Positions 1 through 10,809 of a DNA stretch of 64,000 nt are shown one piece after another. The DNA comes from Umbilicaria muhlenbergii (taxonomy: Eukaryota > Ascomycota > Lecanoromycetes > Umbilicariales > Umbilicariaceae): positions 10,600,280-10,664,279 of the forward strand of contig KK106981.1 of NCBI GenBank assembly GCA_000611775.1, written 5' to 3'. Positions within the stretch are counted from its first letter, which is position 1; every line of letters begins with the position of its first letter. A program made the position numbers and the translations under genes. A model generated the notes under the pieces. The model did not search any database, was not told where the DNA came from, and saw only the letters and a program-made list of their open reading frames with translations.

Positions 1-1240
1 GACCTGATATACCTCTGAGCTTTTCAACTTGAAAAGAATAGGCCTTCAGAATGATGAAAATGGTGTTGAAGAGTGATGTTGAGCCTTGAAAAATCAATTT
101 AAGAAGTCAGCTGCTGTTGCTCTTGTCAGCCTCACTTTCACTAAGTATATCATGATTGATGCATGAAGTCACTGAGAGCCTGCTGCCTATGTGCAGACAA
201 TCCTACGTCATGTCAAGTCAGTCAACATTGATAACATTGAAAATCAATTAACCTTTGCTTATCAAAATATTGTCACTGACCTCTGAGCTTTTATTGACCC
301 CCCTACTGATACTATCATGATTAGCCAGTTCATCTCAACCCTTGAGCTTAAGAAGGACACTTGGTGAGACATGCATCAACATGAGAAAAGTCATGAAAAC
401 CGCATGAGTAATCAACAGAATGATCATGAACGTGATAATCAAGACTCTCAATTTGAAGAAAGTTGAAATGATCAATATGATGATTTTCATTCTAACCTTT
501 TTAGTTAAGCTTCATTTCAGTCTCAGTATCAGTCTTCTTATCATCAAACACTCTTTTCTTCTTCAGATCACTCAGTTCAGAGCTTCTTTCAAAACTCTTT
601 TCCTTATCATTCAGTAAATCAGAACCCCTCATTTAATAGTTATCAGCAGTGATTTATCAGTACAGCCTTGGTTTCACCTCAGGCTTCTACTAGCAATCAA
701 CACCAGCTGTTGCAGCCTACTTCAGGAAACACAAACTCAAACTTGTATCATGAGCCTTATCAGAACTGAGCTGAACCACCTTACAATCAGCAAAGTGAAG
801 GAGGATATCAGCTGAACTACCCTCAACAGCTTAAAGCATATTATGACAGGACTACAGATCAGTATGATCACTTTAAAAGCTATGAAAATGACTATTATGA
901 CAACAGTTGATTTCAGCAGGAAGATGACTGAGTGAATTACATCATTGACAAGGACTGAGCTGTTTATGAAGCTTATGATGAACCTCTCCTGAGAGTCAGT
1001 GAGAATGTTGATGCAAATCATGCTGTTGAGTAAGCCTCTTATCACTGTCATTGATGCCCTGAATCCTTCAGTTCAAACAACAGCCTGCACAAGCATGTAA
1101 GGTCTAGCCACAACCCTGATAACATCAAGGCAATTCAAGCTCTTACCTCAGAGCCTGAGCTGAAACCAGTCTATTCCATGATTCTGAATGAAAAACTGAA
1201 TGAAGAGCTAGTTCAGTCAAATGCTACAGCCAAAGGCTAT
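1..1240 (+). pseudogene. gypsy 1 Gag-like region with zinc-finger-like motif
   Basis: Gag-side part of the element. From about 500 to 900 the translation is very rich in Gln, Ser, Tyr and His. At about 1037-1106 a motif of the form C-x2-C, SFSSNN, LHKHVRSSH appears; it resembles the zinc-binding segment found before the protease in many ascomycete gypsy elements. Several in-frame TGA codons break it. Family assignment rests on this motif and on the protease that follows; the N-terminal part is too diverged for me to place. Confidence 0.65.
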
Positions 1241-1249
1241 GAATTTCAA

Positions 1250-2150
1250 GGATGACGCTACGCCACAGTGCAAGCTAAGCTTTCTTAAGATGATCAGACC
1301 GTGTCTATATGCCTTGATATCAATTGTACAGTGAGTTTAATCAACTGAGGTTTCCTCAAGGAGCATGCTCCTAATGCTGAAGTGAAGAAAATGACTTCAC
1401 CAATGAAGGTTTGAGGACTGAGTTTCAGCTCACATTCAGCCAGAGACTATGTGAAATTAGATTTATACTTGCCAGCAAGTCATGATAAAACTGCAGTCAT
1501 TCCCTGAGAAATTCACATCATTGATGATTTGAAAGTTAATATACTAATTGAAACTGACATCCTGATCTCAGAACAAATTGATGTGCTATTATTTCAAAGA
1601 AAAGCAGTTATAGGAAGCTGTAAGAACATTGAGCTGAACCTGAACATCACTACCCTTCAGAACCAAACAAACTGACTCTTAATGACAAGTGATCAAACCA
1701 CGGTACCTGCTTATGGTTCAACCATCATTCAAATCAAGCCTCTCAAGGAATTACCCACTGATTGAGACCTCCTATTCAAATCAGAATGCAAGTTAGCAGA
1801 CGCTTACACATATACCTCAATCATCAATCATACCCTGAAGAGTATTGAAGTCTGAAATGACTCTGACAAAGCCGTGATTATATCACGTCATACGCGTTTA
1901 GGCTGCATCATTGAATACAAAGTGAACAGCTGCTTTTTAGTCAACTCTGAACTACTTCAGACAGCTTCTATGAAGCTTATCAACTGAATAAAATTGACCT
2001 TCTGAACATTATTAGCAGTCATGATCACTTATCATATAACATTTAATACCTTCATTGAACCAGAGCATCAGCTTCAGAACAGAATCACAGTCTATGAGCA
2101 GACCTCTGCAGTCACAGCATTGACTGATGTTGCTAACTGCTATTCTAGTC
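1250..2150 (+). pseudogene. gypsy 1 retropepsin-like protease region
   Basis: Aspartic protease domain of the gypsy polyprotein. The segment starts at a YATVQ block, then CLD-x-x-CTVSLI, where fungal relatives have CLDTGCT; the catalytic DTG is therefore degraded to DIN here. The following residues (IHIIDDLKVNILI, then DILISEQIDVL) match the usual downstream flap and ILG-type region. It is broken by TGA codons and at least one TAA near 1290, so no active protease can be made. Confidence 0.7.
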
Positions 2151-2189
2151 TCTGAGAAGACAAAGGGAATATGACTGACATCCTGAAAG

Positions 2190-3640
2190 ATGAATGAATG
2201 AAGATACTGCTACTAGACAATTGATGAGAGCTTTACAAGCCTGAACAAGCCAAAGTTTACTCACTAGGCGTGAAAGATCATGAGCTTGTCAATGAAGCTT
2301 TCAATAAGCTGCATGAGCAAGGCTGTATGACATGAACAACTCAGTCTACCTCATTTACTTACCCTTGTTTTGTAGTCTGAAAGACTACTTCAAATGAATG
2401 AAAAGGCCATGTTGTTGTTGACATTTAAGCGCTAAACTGAATAATCATGCCTGACGCTTATTCAGTCCTTAATCAGGCAGACATCCTCACTGCTGTATAA
2501 GAGGTGAACTATATATTCACTGTGAATTGTGCCTCCTTTTTCTATCAGTGAAGAGTTAAACCTCAGGATCATCACAAGCTTACTGTCTTTTCTCATCAAG
2601 GTCAAGAAACATTCAACATCACTGTCATGAGTTATAGAAACTCCTCAGCTTATGTTCAGTGAATGATTGACTGAATCTTATGTTCACATCATGATTTCTT
2701 CAAAACTTATGTTGATGACATCATTATTTACACTAAGTCCTGCTCACTACCTGATCACATAGGACATCTAGACCTGGTTTTCAAATCCTTGACAGAAAAA
2801 GACATATGTCTGTCTCTGAAGAAGTCTTTCCTTGACTATTTCACAGTTCAACTGCTTGATCAGCGTGTTGACGCTCTAGAACTCATCACCACTGAAGATA
2901 AGTTAATCATCATAATCAATATTGAATTCCCATGCACACTTTCCGCCCTAGAGAAATACCTAGGCATGACGGGCTACCTAAGGCAGTACATATCATATTA
3001 TGCTGTCATCATAAAACTGCTGCAGGAATGAAAGACAAGGCTAAATCATGACTTATAGAAAGTCTGAGCAGAATGAAAACCAGCTGACAGAAAAAACATT
3101 GAGGGCAACATGTGCAAAGTTATGATCAGCAGGACCCCTATTGAGGAACTTACCTCTTTTAAGTTAAACAGCTTTCATCAGCTGCAAAGCCTCTTCTTTA
3201 AACTGATCATACTGATTCATTATGACCTGAAGCGTCAACTCTATGCTGACATGAACACCTCAAAAGAGTTCAGCTTCAGAGCTCATGTCTATCACATGAA
3301 GGAAAGCCATGATTTCATCACAACCTCAGGTCAGAAGAGCATGAAATTGATACTTTTCCTTAATAAGGCTCTAGCTAACACTGAGACCTGCTACTGATCA
3401 ACAGAACTCAAAGTCACAGGCCTTGTATGATTAGTATGAAAGATTCATCACATGCTGAAATCTGCAGAAAAGCCTATTATCATTTATATCAATCATTTCA
3501 TCACTTTAAACATTATTCATCAGTTCAGCCTGACCTCAACCACCTTCATAGATAAGATGAATCTACAGTTAGTTCACATCAGTGAATACCTATAAAGGTT
3601 CCGCCTTGATGTTCAGCATAAAGCAGGCAAGATGAATGTT
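2190..3640 (+). pseudogene. gypsy 1 reverse transcriptase and RNase H region
   Basis: Reverse transcriptase core followed by RNase H. The polymerase box TYVDDIIIYT lies at about 2705-2734, preceded by a segment corresponding to the AYVQRMIDRIL region in which both Arg positions read TGA. Longer open pieces cover 2789-3031 and 3110-3397. The RNase H part follows to about 3640 (YINHF, VQHKAGKMNVVLNTLSQ near its end, the usual connection to integrase). Nonsense codons are mostly TGA. Inactive. Confidence 0.8.
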
Positions 3641-3889
3641 GTTCTGAACACCTTATCTCAACTAATCAGCTCAAGCACCTCAGACCCTCATGATCAGTCA
3701 CTTGATAATTTAACAGTTGATGCCCTCATTGCTGACATTCAGTCACGTCTAGTGAATTGAGCGGCTTGATTGAAGCCAAAAGAAGAGGTCTTCAAGGATG
3801 TTCTCATCTATGCAGTCAGCCTGATTGAAATGAATGAAGCCTTTCAGACCAGACTCCTTGAGGCTTATGAGGATGAACCATGATGAGAC

Positions 3890-5437
3890 TGTATTCAAAA
3901 GATGATATCAGACAATAACATCTTAAAGGAAAACACTGCAAGGCTTTCCTATCACTTAATTCAAAAGCTCATCTACTTCAATGATCCTGAACAAGGCCTT
4001 CATCTATGTATTCCTGAAGATCTAGTCAAGGAAGTCTTTCAGCTAACTCATGATGAGTTGAGACACTCAGGATATGCCTGTATGCATGAATGTTTAACAC
4101 AAGGCCTCTACATTCACAACTTATTGAAACAACTACATGAGTTCATTAGATTCTGCCCTCAATGCCAGTTAAATCAGACACCGCGGCACGCTCCTTATGA
4201 ATCAATGCAGTTGATACTCTCTTCATCATGACCCTTTCACATCATAACTCTTGATTTCATCCTAGGACTCTTGACCTCAGTTGAAGGTTTTGATGCTGTC
4301 ATGTCAGTAACTGACAAGTTTAGCAAGGCAGTCATGTTCATCCCTGATAAGTTCACATGAGGAGGAAAGGAATGAGCAATTCATTTACTTTTTAAGCTAG
4401 ATTTACTAGGATGAGGTCTACTGAGTGCTATCATTTCAGACTGTGACATCCGCTTTGTAGCAGGTTTATGAAGAGTGATATTTGAACACCTTCATGTTGA
4501 ATTATTCTACTCTACCACTTACCACCCACAAATCAATGGCGCCTTCAAAGTCATTAATCAGCAAGCTGAAATCACCTTACACTACTACCTCATGATGATG
4601 AACAGATTAGCTGAGTGGCTCATGATTCTTTCATGACTGCAAGCCGCGTCAAATAACACATATTAGTCATCAACCTGCCAGACTCTGAATGAGGTGCTTT
4701 ATGACTTTCAACTGAGAGAAGCGCTCAACCTGCTTCAAACAAACATCTTTACTGAGCATAACCTTGGTCCTGTCACAACTGTTGAAGCTCACTCAACTGA
4801 TGAAGAATGTTCAACAGAACATGTGAGACTCTGAGAAGATTAAAAAAAAGACCTTCTAGCTATCATGTTCAGTTATCATCTGAGTCATATAAACACCAAA
4901 GACGCTATCACCTGAGCAGTCATGCAAGCAAAGTTCTATTATGACATGAATCAACAGCCCTGATTCTTCACCATTGAAGATGAAGTTCTATTACGCCTAC
5001 ATCACGGTTATAAGCTTCCAGGAATAATGAACAAGAAACTAAAATGACAGTTTGTCAGATCATTCAAGGTTACTGAATGAATAAAACACCTTGCTTATCA
5101 CCTAAACTTACCCCCTGCCTGAAAAATCCATGATGTAATCTTCATAGCTCATCTAGAATCAGTGAGTATGAATGACCTCTACAATCAACCTCAACCTACA
5201 CACCCCCCTTCAATAACAGTAGACGGCGCTGATGATCATTATGAAATCAAATGATTACTTTGAAAGTGAGTAAGCTGCTGAGATCATGATTATACCACTG
5301 AATACCTGATATGATGAAAGAGTTATGAATCAGAGTTTGACATCTGATATAACGTGAAGGATTTGAGAGAGGCGGAGGAGTTAATCAAGGATTATGAGAA
5401 GCATTTAACAAGAGAGCAAGAAGCAGTACTGCTTTAA
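3890..5437 (+). pseudogene. gypsy 1 integrase and chromodomain region
   Basis: Integrase with the HHCC zinc domain (HDELRHSGYACMH, then FCPQC) inside the open piece 3902-4231, the catalytic core (LDFILGL near 4253, ISDCDIRF near 4435, and an E about 35 residues after the second D), a GPF/LPPAW-type C-terminal region near 5110, and a chromodomain near 5280-5430 ending in the stop at 5435-5437. Trp positions of the chromodomain and of the AWRIH-type motif read TGA. Broken; no product expected. Confidence 0.8.
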
Positions 5438-5639
5438 TCATCAAGATGATGACTTTTCTTTGTTGATGACAGAATGTTACAGTTATATCATGACTTCACT
5501 CTTTAATCACCTGTTTAAGTCATTGCCTGTTTAGGCTTAACTTAATTTAACTCATATATAGCAGGCTTCTACACTACTAGAAGAAAAACAACCTTCTCAC
5601 AAATGAACATACAAAATACATCTTACAGATCAGTTCTGA

Positions 5640-7794
5640 CAAGTGTTAAGAAAGTACAATCTTTTTAAACTTTGCAAACTTCTATAAAAAGTTTATCAAG
5701 AAATATTCTAAAATTGCAGCACCTTTAACAGAGTTGATGAAGAAAGACTGAAAATTTGTTTAATCTACTGAAGCACAAAAATCCTTTAAAGAGCTGAAGA
5801 AGCACTTCACATCATAATTAATTCTCATGAGTTTCAACCCTGAGAAGCTTATTATGCTTGAGACAGATGCATCAGACAGAGCTATAAAAGCATGCATTAA
5901 TCAATCAGATGATAAGAGACATCTGAGATCAATAATTTACTACTCATGAAAGCTTTTAGGTACTGAACAGAGTTACAAGATACATGACAAGAAGCTGTTA
6001 ATTATTATCAACACATTTAAGCAATGATGTGTATATCTTGAAGAATCAAAGCATGAGGTTCAGATATATTCAGATCATAAGAATCTGTTATACTTTACAA
6101 CAACAAAAATCTTAAATCAGAGACAGGTTCATTGATCAGAAGAATTATCACAGTACAACTTCAAAATTCATTATCAAAAGGAATCAGAGAACATCAAAGT
6201 AAATGCTTTCAGCAAATGAGCTGATTATCTGTAAAAGAAATCAGTTGTGAATCAAGTTATTCTTCAGAAGGATGAGCAAGGTAAGATAATTTACAATCAA
6301 GAAATCAACTTTATGATAAAAGTTGAAGACAACATTTTTGAGAAACAAGTTCAAAAAGTGTTGAAGAATGACAAGTTAGCACAACAGATTCTTCAGAATA
6401 TTAATGATCATGAAAGCTTTAAAGAGCAAGAAGGCCTCTTACTCTTTCAAGGTTTAATTTATGTCTCAGTCAGCTTGAGAAAAGCACTGATAGAAGAAAG
6501 TCATTTCAGCAAAATGAATGATCATCAAGGAATCAACAAAACAGTGAAATGACTCACTAAAATGTATTATTTCCCATGCATGAGGAAAAAAGTCAAAGAG
6601 ATCATTCAAAAATGTGACACATGTCAAAAAAACAAAGCTGAGTGACATAAATCATATGAATTGTTGAAGTCATCATCAACATCATCATGATCATGATCAA
6701 GCATCACATTGAACTTCATAGTAAAGTTATCACAGTCAAAGGAATCACTGATGAAAATGTTTTACAACATGATCCTTATAATAACAGATCAACTTATGAA
6801 GTATGAATACTTCATACCTTATAAGAAATCATCATCAGCAGAAGAATTAACATACATGTTTTTAAAAATCATAACAGTCAATCATGAGCTGCTGAAAGAA
6901 ATAATCTCAGACAGAGATAAACTCTTCACTTTTAAGTTTTAAAAATCATTAGTGAATCAATTAAGGATTCATCATAAACTGTTCACAGCATATCATCCTC
7001 AGATGAACAGGCAGACTGAATGATTAAATCAAATGTTGAAACAGTACTTGCGCTGCTATGTTAATTATCAACAAATCAATTGAGTAGAACTCTTACTGAT
7101 AGCTCAGTTAACTTATAACACAGTGACAACAGAATTCATGAAGGTATCATCATTTTACATTAATTACAGATTCAACTCACCTATGAATGAAGTGAGAAGG
7201 CTGAAAGTCATAACACAGAAAGTAAAAGTATAAGTGAAATGACTGAAGGACCTTCATAAGGAACTACAATAAGATATAAAATTTACCTCAGAAAGATCAA
7301 CAGTATATTATAATAAGAAATGAGATAAGGGATCTACTCTTGAAGAGAGAGATAAAGTATACCTTCTACAACACAACATCAAGACAATATGATCAAGCAA
7401 CAAATTGAATCACAAGAAGTTAAAACCTTTTCAGATTGTGAAGAAGAAAGAAAGTGTCAATTATGAACTTGAACTTTCATCATTCATGCAGATACACTCA
7501 GTATTTCACATATTTCTACTTGAATCAGCAGACCTGAAAACACTGTTATAGATGAATTCATCAGAAATCAACCTGAAGAGTCAAGATGCTGAGTTTAAGA
7601 TAGAGAAAATCTTAAATCAACAGGAAGTTAATGAAGAACTTTGTTACTTAATCAAGTGAAAAGGGTACAACACAGCAGGAAACACATGAGAATCAGAAGA
7701 AAATCTTACTCATTGTGCAGTGAAGTTACATCAGTTTCAACAACAGAACCTGAACCTCAGAGGTCATTCAACACTGAGAAGTCAAAAAGTTTAA
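5640..7794 (+). pseudogene. gypsy 2 RNase H-integrase-chromodomain
   Basis: RNase H with ETDASDRAIKACI near 5853 and [10 protein letters not shown] near 6070; integrase zinc domain (HFSKMNDHQG, then KCDTCQKNK at about 6500-6640); core with ITDQLMKYEYFIPYKK near 6785, ISDRDKLF near 6907 and the AYHPQMNRQTEWLNQ-type region near 6990 (Trp read as TGA); chromodomain LIKWKGYNTAGNTWE near 7650-7690 (again with TGA at Trp). Longest open pieces are 6247-6552, 6709-6942. Related to the Skippy/MAGGY type of fungal elements by layout; inactive. Confidence 0.8.
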
Positions 7795-8070
7795 AAGTAG
7801 TGTTTAAAGTTGAAGCCTTCACTTGCTTGCTCTCCTCCACCTTCAACTCTTCAATGTTCACAAACTCATGAGAGATGAAGTCTTTCTGACAGTGTTGCAA
7901 CAGTCTTTTCTGTTTGCACAAATGAACTAACTTAACTGACGCCTCAGCAATTATTTCCTCAGCAGCAGAAGTCTTTTCCTTCAGAGAAGTCAGTTCAACT
8001 TTCACCTTTTCTCAGTCAGCACTACTAAAAGAAAGGTCACAGGACTTCTCAGTCTGAATATAAATGATAC
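7757..8070 (-). pseudogene. antisense coiled-coil ORF between pol and 3' LTR of gypsy 2
   Basis: On the strand opposite to pol, an ORF of 82 codons from Met (8005 to 7757) reads through a Leu/Lys/Glu-rich heptad-like segment with LTSLKEKTSAAEEII near its start and EELKVEESKQVKAS near its end; it overlaps the last codons of pol tail to tail. Upstream of that Met the same frame continues to about 8070 with one TGA where the sequence suggests Trp (SSADxEK). I recall similar antisense coiled-coil ORFs beside fungal gypsy elements, but the function is unknown and this copy is probably dead. Confidence 0.5.
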
Positions 8071-8258
8071 ACTTTTTAAAATCATCACTCACATGATAAT
8101 TTTTCACATCATCAACGCATCACCTACATGATCACATGATGAAAGAAGTGAGGTTGAGCCTGTGAAGAAGGTTATGATGTCATTGAGAGAAGTTCAGTTT
8201 CTTTTGCACTCAAGAAGAAGGCATGAAGATGTTTAAGTTTTTGAGGATGAAAACCTTG

Positions 8259-8267
8259 AGGGGGGAG
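8259..8267 (+). other. polypurine tract of gypsy 2
   Basis: A run of purines (GAGGGGGGAG region) ends four bases before the TGTTA that opens the 3' LTR. This is the usual place of the plus-strand primer of an LTR retrotransposon. Confidence 0.75.
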
Positions 8268-8271
8268 CTAG

Positions 8272-8577
8272 TGTTAAGGCTCCCGCACTATAGTACTAGC
8301 AAAGTACACAGTGTGAGTGTACATGTGATACTGCTCACCTTGCTCACCTTGCTCACCTGTCAAGCACGGTGAGCATGAAGTGTTACACCATGTTGCTCAC
8401 CTTGCTCATCATGATGAGCATGATGAGCACACTGAGCACATGAGTCTCCTATAGTCTATATAACCACAGGTAGATCCATAGTTAGGAGCTCATGCTCAAC
8501 TCATGTATTGAATGCAATCTCTTAAGTCTATGACTACTAGTTCCCTCACTTTGGTCTTAACCCTAAAGGTCGTTACA
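8272..8577 (+). repeat. 3' LTR of gypsy 2
   Basis: Begins TGTTAAGGC directly after the polypurine tract and ends at GTTACA, giving TG...CA ends and 306 bp. It holds three to four short tandem copies of TTGCTCACC (about 8333-8361) and a TATATAA-like box near 8456, which would fit an LTR promoter. The matching 5' LTR is not in the window, so the right boundary is inferred from the terminal CA only. Confidence 0.7.
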
Positions 8578-8585
8578 TGATCACG

Positions 8586-8640
8586 ATAGTTCATTGAACC
8601 TTGTCTAGTTCATTGAACCATACCTATAGTTCATTGAACG
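8586..8640 (+). repeat. three tandem copies of TAGTTCATTGAAC, ~20-bp spacing
   Basis: TAGTTCATTGAAC occurs three times in 55 bp immediately after the LTR, with variable spacers of about 7 bp. The core is nearly self-complementary (GTTCATTGAAC), so each copy could act as a dimer-binding site, but no function is shown. Confidence 0.7.
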
Positions 8641-8873
8641 ATAGTATCACTCCGGTCACTACGACACCACCCGTTACAACCACCAGGTTTTGCAACAACA
8701 TAACATCAAATGATCTCTCTGCAATTCAGGCAGTACAACTGCTTTTCAAATATTGTAATCATAACTTCAAGCTCTATGAATCTCAATGCCATACCAAACG
8801 TAGCTAATTCAAAAAGATCCCAATTTCCAGCGCAAGCCATTTGCGCAGCAGAAACCCCCACACGCCACATCCC

Positions 8874-10800
8874 TCACACAGGAAAGGTACCTTGCACAAC
8901 AGTATTCGTATTAGTATCAAACACCAACTGCATCCCCGGCTCAATAGTCGGTTGATTAAACGAAAACTGCCTCAATTGATCCGCTACACCCCAAAAACCA
9001 GCCCGTTAGCAACCACCTCCACAAAGCCAAGAAAATGGAGAGACGAACCGGTCCTAGACTGCGTCCCCACAGTCGCCGACTTCCCATTAAAGCTAACCTG
9101 ATAGTACCGGAACGTCACCACGCCCGGAACATTCTCCAAGTAAGTCATCGTGAAATGGTAGTATTCCGTGTGCCGGTCATAGGTTGCGGTACTGTAGGCG
9201 CTGGTATAGAACTCGAAGACGAGCTCGCGGGTGCCGATGGCGCCGTTGATCTGGTAGTAGATGCCTTGTTGAGTGCCTTGGTAGATGTAAAGGTCATCCC
9301 ACAGCGCGCACACGGACGTGTCGGGTAGCGAGTACTCTGGAGTTGATTGGCCTAAGCCGTCGGTGCCGACGAAGCCTACTGCGACTGAGAGCTGGGAGTT
9401 GGTGTACGAGGCTTCCCGGGTGCCCACGACGGAGATGAACTATCAAGGAGAAGTTGAAGTCAGCCAAGGGTATACTTGTAGGACGTAATTTAGAAGCTAC
9501 TCACTCCATTTACGCTGAGCTAGATGTTCTAGCTGCTTTGACCATATATGGTAACTGGGAAGGGAAGGGTGAGAGCGTAGTGTTGGTCATCGTAGTTGCT
9601 AGGGGAGCCGTTGATATCACCTACAATGGCCGTCGGAGAGCTCAGTACCACCCTCGGAACAGTCAATGTTGCGCTAACAGTCGTAGTCGTCGAAGCAGTC
9701 GCCACAATCGTCGTCACCGTGGTATATGCAGCTGGCCCGTCGACTGTGACGGTCGAGGTCACTGTGATACCTTGTCCGCCACCGACGGTAGTAACCACAA
9801 CAGCAGTGCCCCCGGCAACCGTACTTGCTCCGCGAGCGGTATAAGTGTTGCAGTCGAGATGGCTGACGTTCGGGCTACAAAGATATCAGCACTGTTGGAG
9901 ATGATTCTTAGCTTAACGAGAATCCCTTACTTATGGCTCCAGTTGCGACGCAAGTACTGTTGAGATGGATCAGCAATCTTGAAAACGCATGAAGTGAACA
10001 CTTGAAGAGAACTAACCATGCAGCGAATACCCTTGCTAGAGTCCAATTTTTAACAGCGGTTGGGGTCGAAAAGGTTCGCTTCTGAAGGGCAGCCTTTTCA
10101 GGAGCAAACTCATTGATTTCGACGACTTCGATTTCGTTGGGAGCTAAGTCCCTCTTTTCCGGACCGCCAGCGGCAGTGACGGTTGCGATATAGGTAGTCG
10201 TAGTCGAAACGTCCGCTATTCAGAGTAAGCATTGCCATATTAGAGCTGGAGGACAAAGAGACGAGGCATGCTTCGTGGCAGAGAATAATTCGAATTGAGT
10301 AGGAAGGGCAAACTTACTCGATGTTCTAATATGACTCTTTAGCCCACAGTCACGTATAATGTAGCCCGCAAGCATTGAAAGGATACTTACTCGGATACAT
10401 ATACAGTCGAGGTAACGGCTGCACCTACGAATGTAGCGGTCACTGTAGTTGTTCCTGTACACACCAAGAATAAGGTTAGCAATCCACCAAGTAAAGTGCA
10501 GGCCTAGCGCTAGCACTGCGCTGCGTAAAGATTTTATGAAATTCGTACCCGCAACTGTGACAGTAGAGACAACGGTGGTTGATCCCAGGGTGGTGGTTGC
10601 GGTATAGATCTGGTAATCACCGCACTATTAGGATCTAATGGACCTCTGACGATGGTCATCAACTTAGAACTCACGGTAGTCTTGTCGCTGTATACTTTGG
10701 TCGCCGTTCTAGCTACACCAACCGTGGTAGTAGAGGGGGTATAGGAAATGTAAGAGGAGCAGAAGCTGCCTCCGTTCGAGGCGCTCTTGCGTACTGCAAC
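8874..10800 (-). pseudogene. S/T-rich surface protein gene with C-terminal beta-rich domain, interrupted
   Basis: A multi-exon gene on the - strand. Supported exons: about 10790-10680 (FCSSYISYTPSTTTV), 10609-10549, 10454-10391, 10215-10031 (contains KR dibasic sites), 9956-9931, 9874-9505, 9439-9049 and 8983-8874 (stop TGA). Introns at 9504-9440 and 9048-8984 have good donor, branch (GCTAAC) and acceptor sites and keep the frame. The middle is Thr/Val/Ser-rich (cell-wall or GPI-protein style); the end is a domain with LPFPVTIYG, WDDLYIYQGTQQGIYYQ and VTFRYYQVS, which I recall from fungal surface proteins. Two TAG codons (9531-9529 and 9522-9520) interrupt an otherwise conserved strand of that domain. 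The first exon and signal peptide were not found; one upstream junction does not keep phase. Confidence 0.6.
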
Positions 10801-10809
10801 ATCAGTTGA

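Larger units (their letters stand above)
1..5437 (+). mobile_element. Ty3/gypsy chromovirus 1, decayed, 5' end outside window
   Basis: Remnant of a Ty3/gypsy LTR retrotransposon. Reading the + strand through stop codons, the order is a Q/S-rich Gag-like region, a zinc-finger-like segment, aspartic protease, reverse transcriptase, RNase H, integrase and a chromodomain, which is the chromovirus order. The frame is interrupted by dozens of TGA codons at positions where the family has Trp or Arg, and by only a few TAA/TAG. TCG and CGA are almost absent from the element while other CpG contexts remain. No LTR is seen at either end: the left end lies outside the window and the right end runs into a second element. 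It is inactive. Confidence 0.9.
5640..8577 (+). mobile_element. Ty3/gypsy chromovirus 2, 5'-truncated, with 3' LTR
   Basis: A second, different gypsy element. It begins abruptly at the connection between reverse transcriptase and RNase H (FANFYKKFIKKYSK), so gag, protease and the RT core are missing. RNase H, integrase and chromodomain follow to the stop at 7792-7794. Then comes an antisense coiled-coil ORF, a polypurine tract and a 306-bp 3' LTR. TCG and CGA are nearly absent and nonsense codons are mostly TGA, as in the upstream element. The two elements abut without a visible LTR between them, so this is a nested or recombined arrangement. Confidence 0.85.

Noticed and set aside
1-8271. 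TGA reassigned to Trp (alternative code, or organellar insertion)
   Set aside because: TGA falls at Arg as well as Trp positions, the affected regions are retroelements with TCG/CGA loss, and nearby host genes use TGA as stop.
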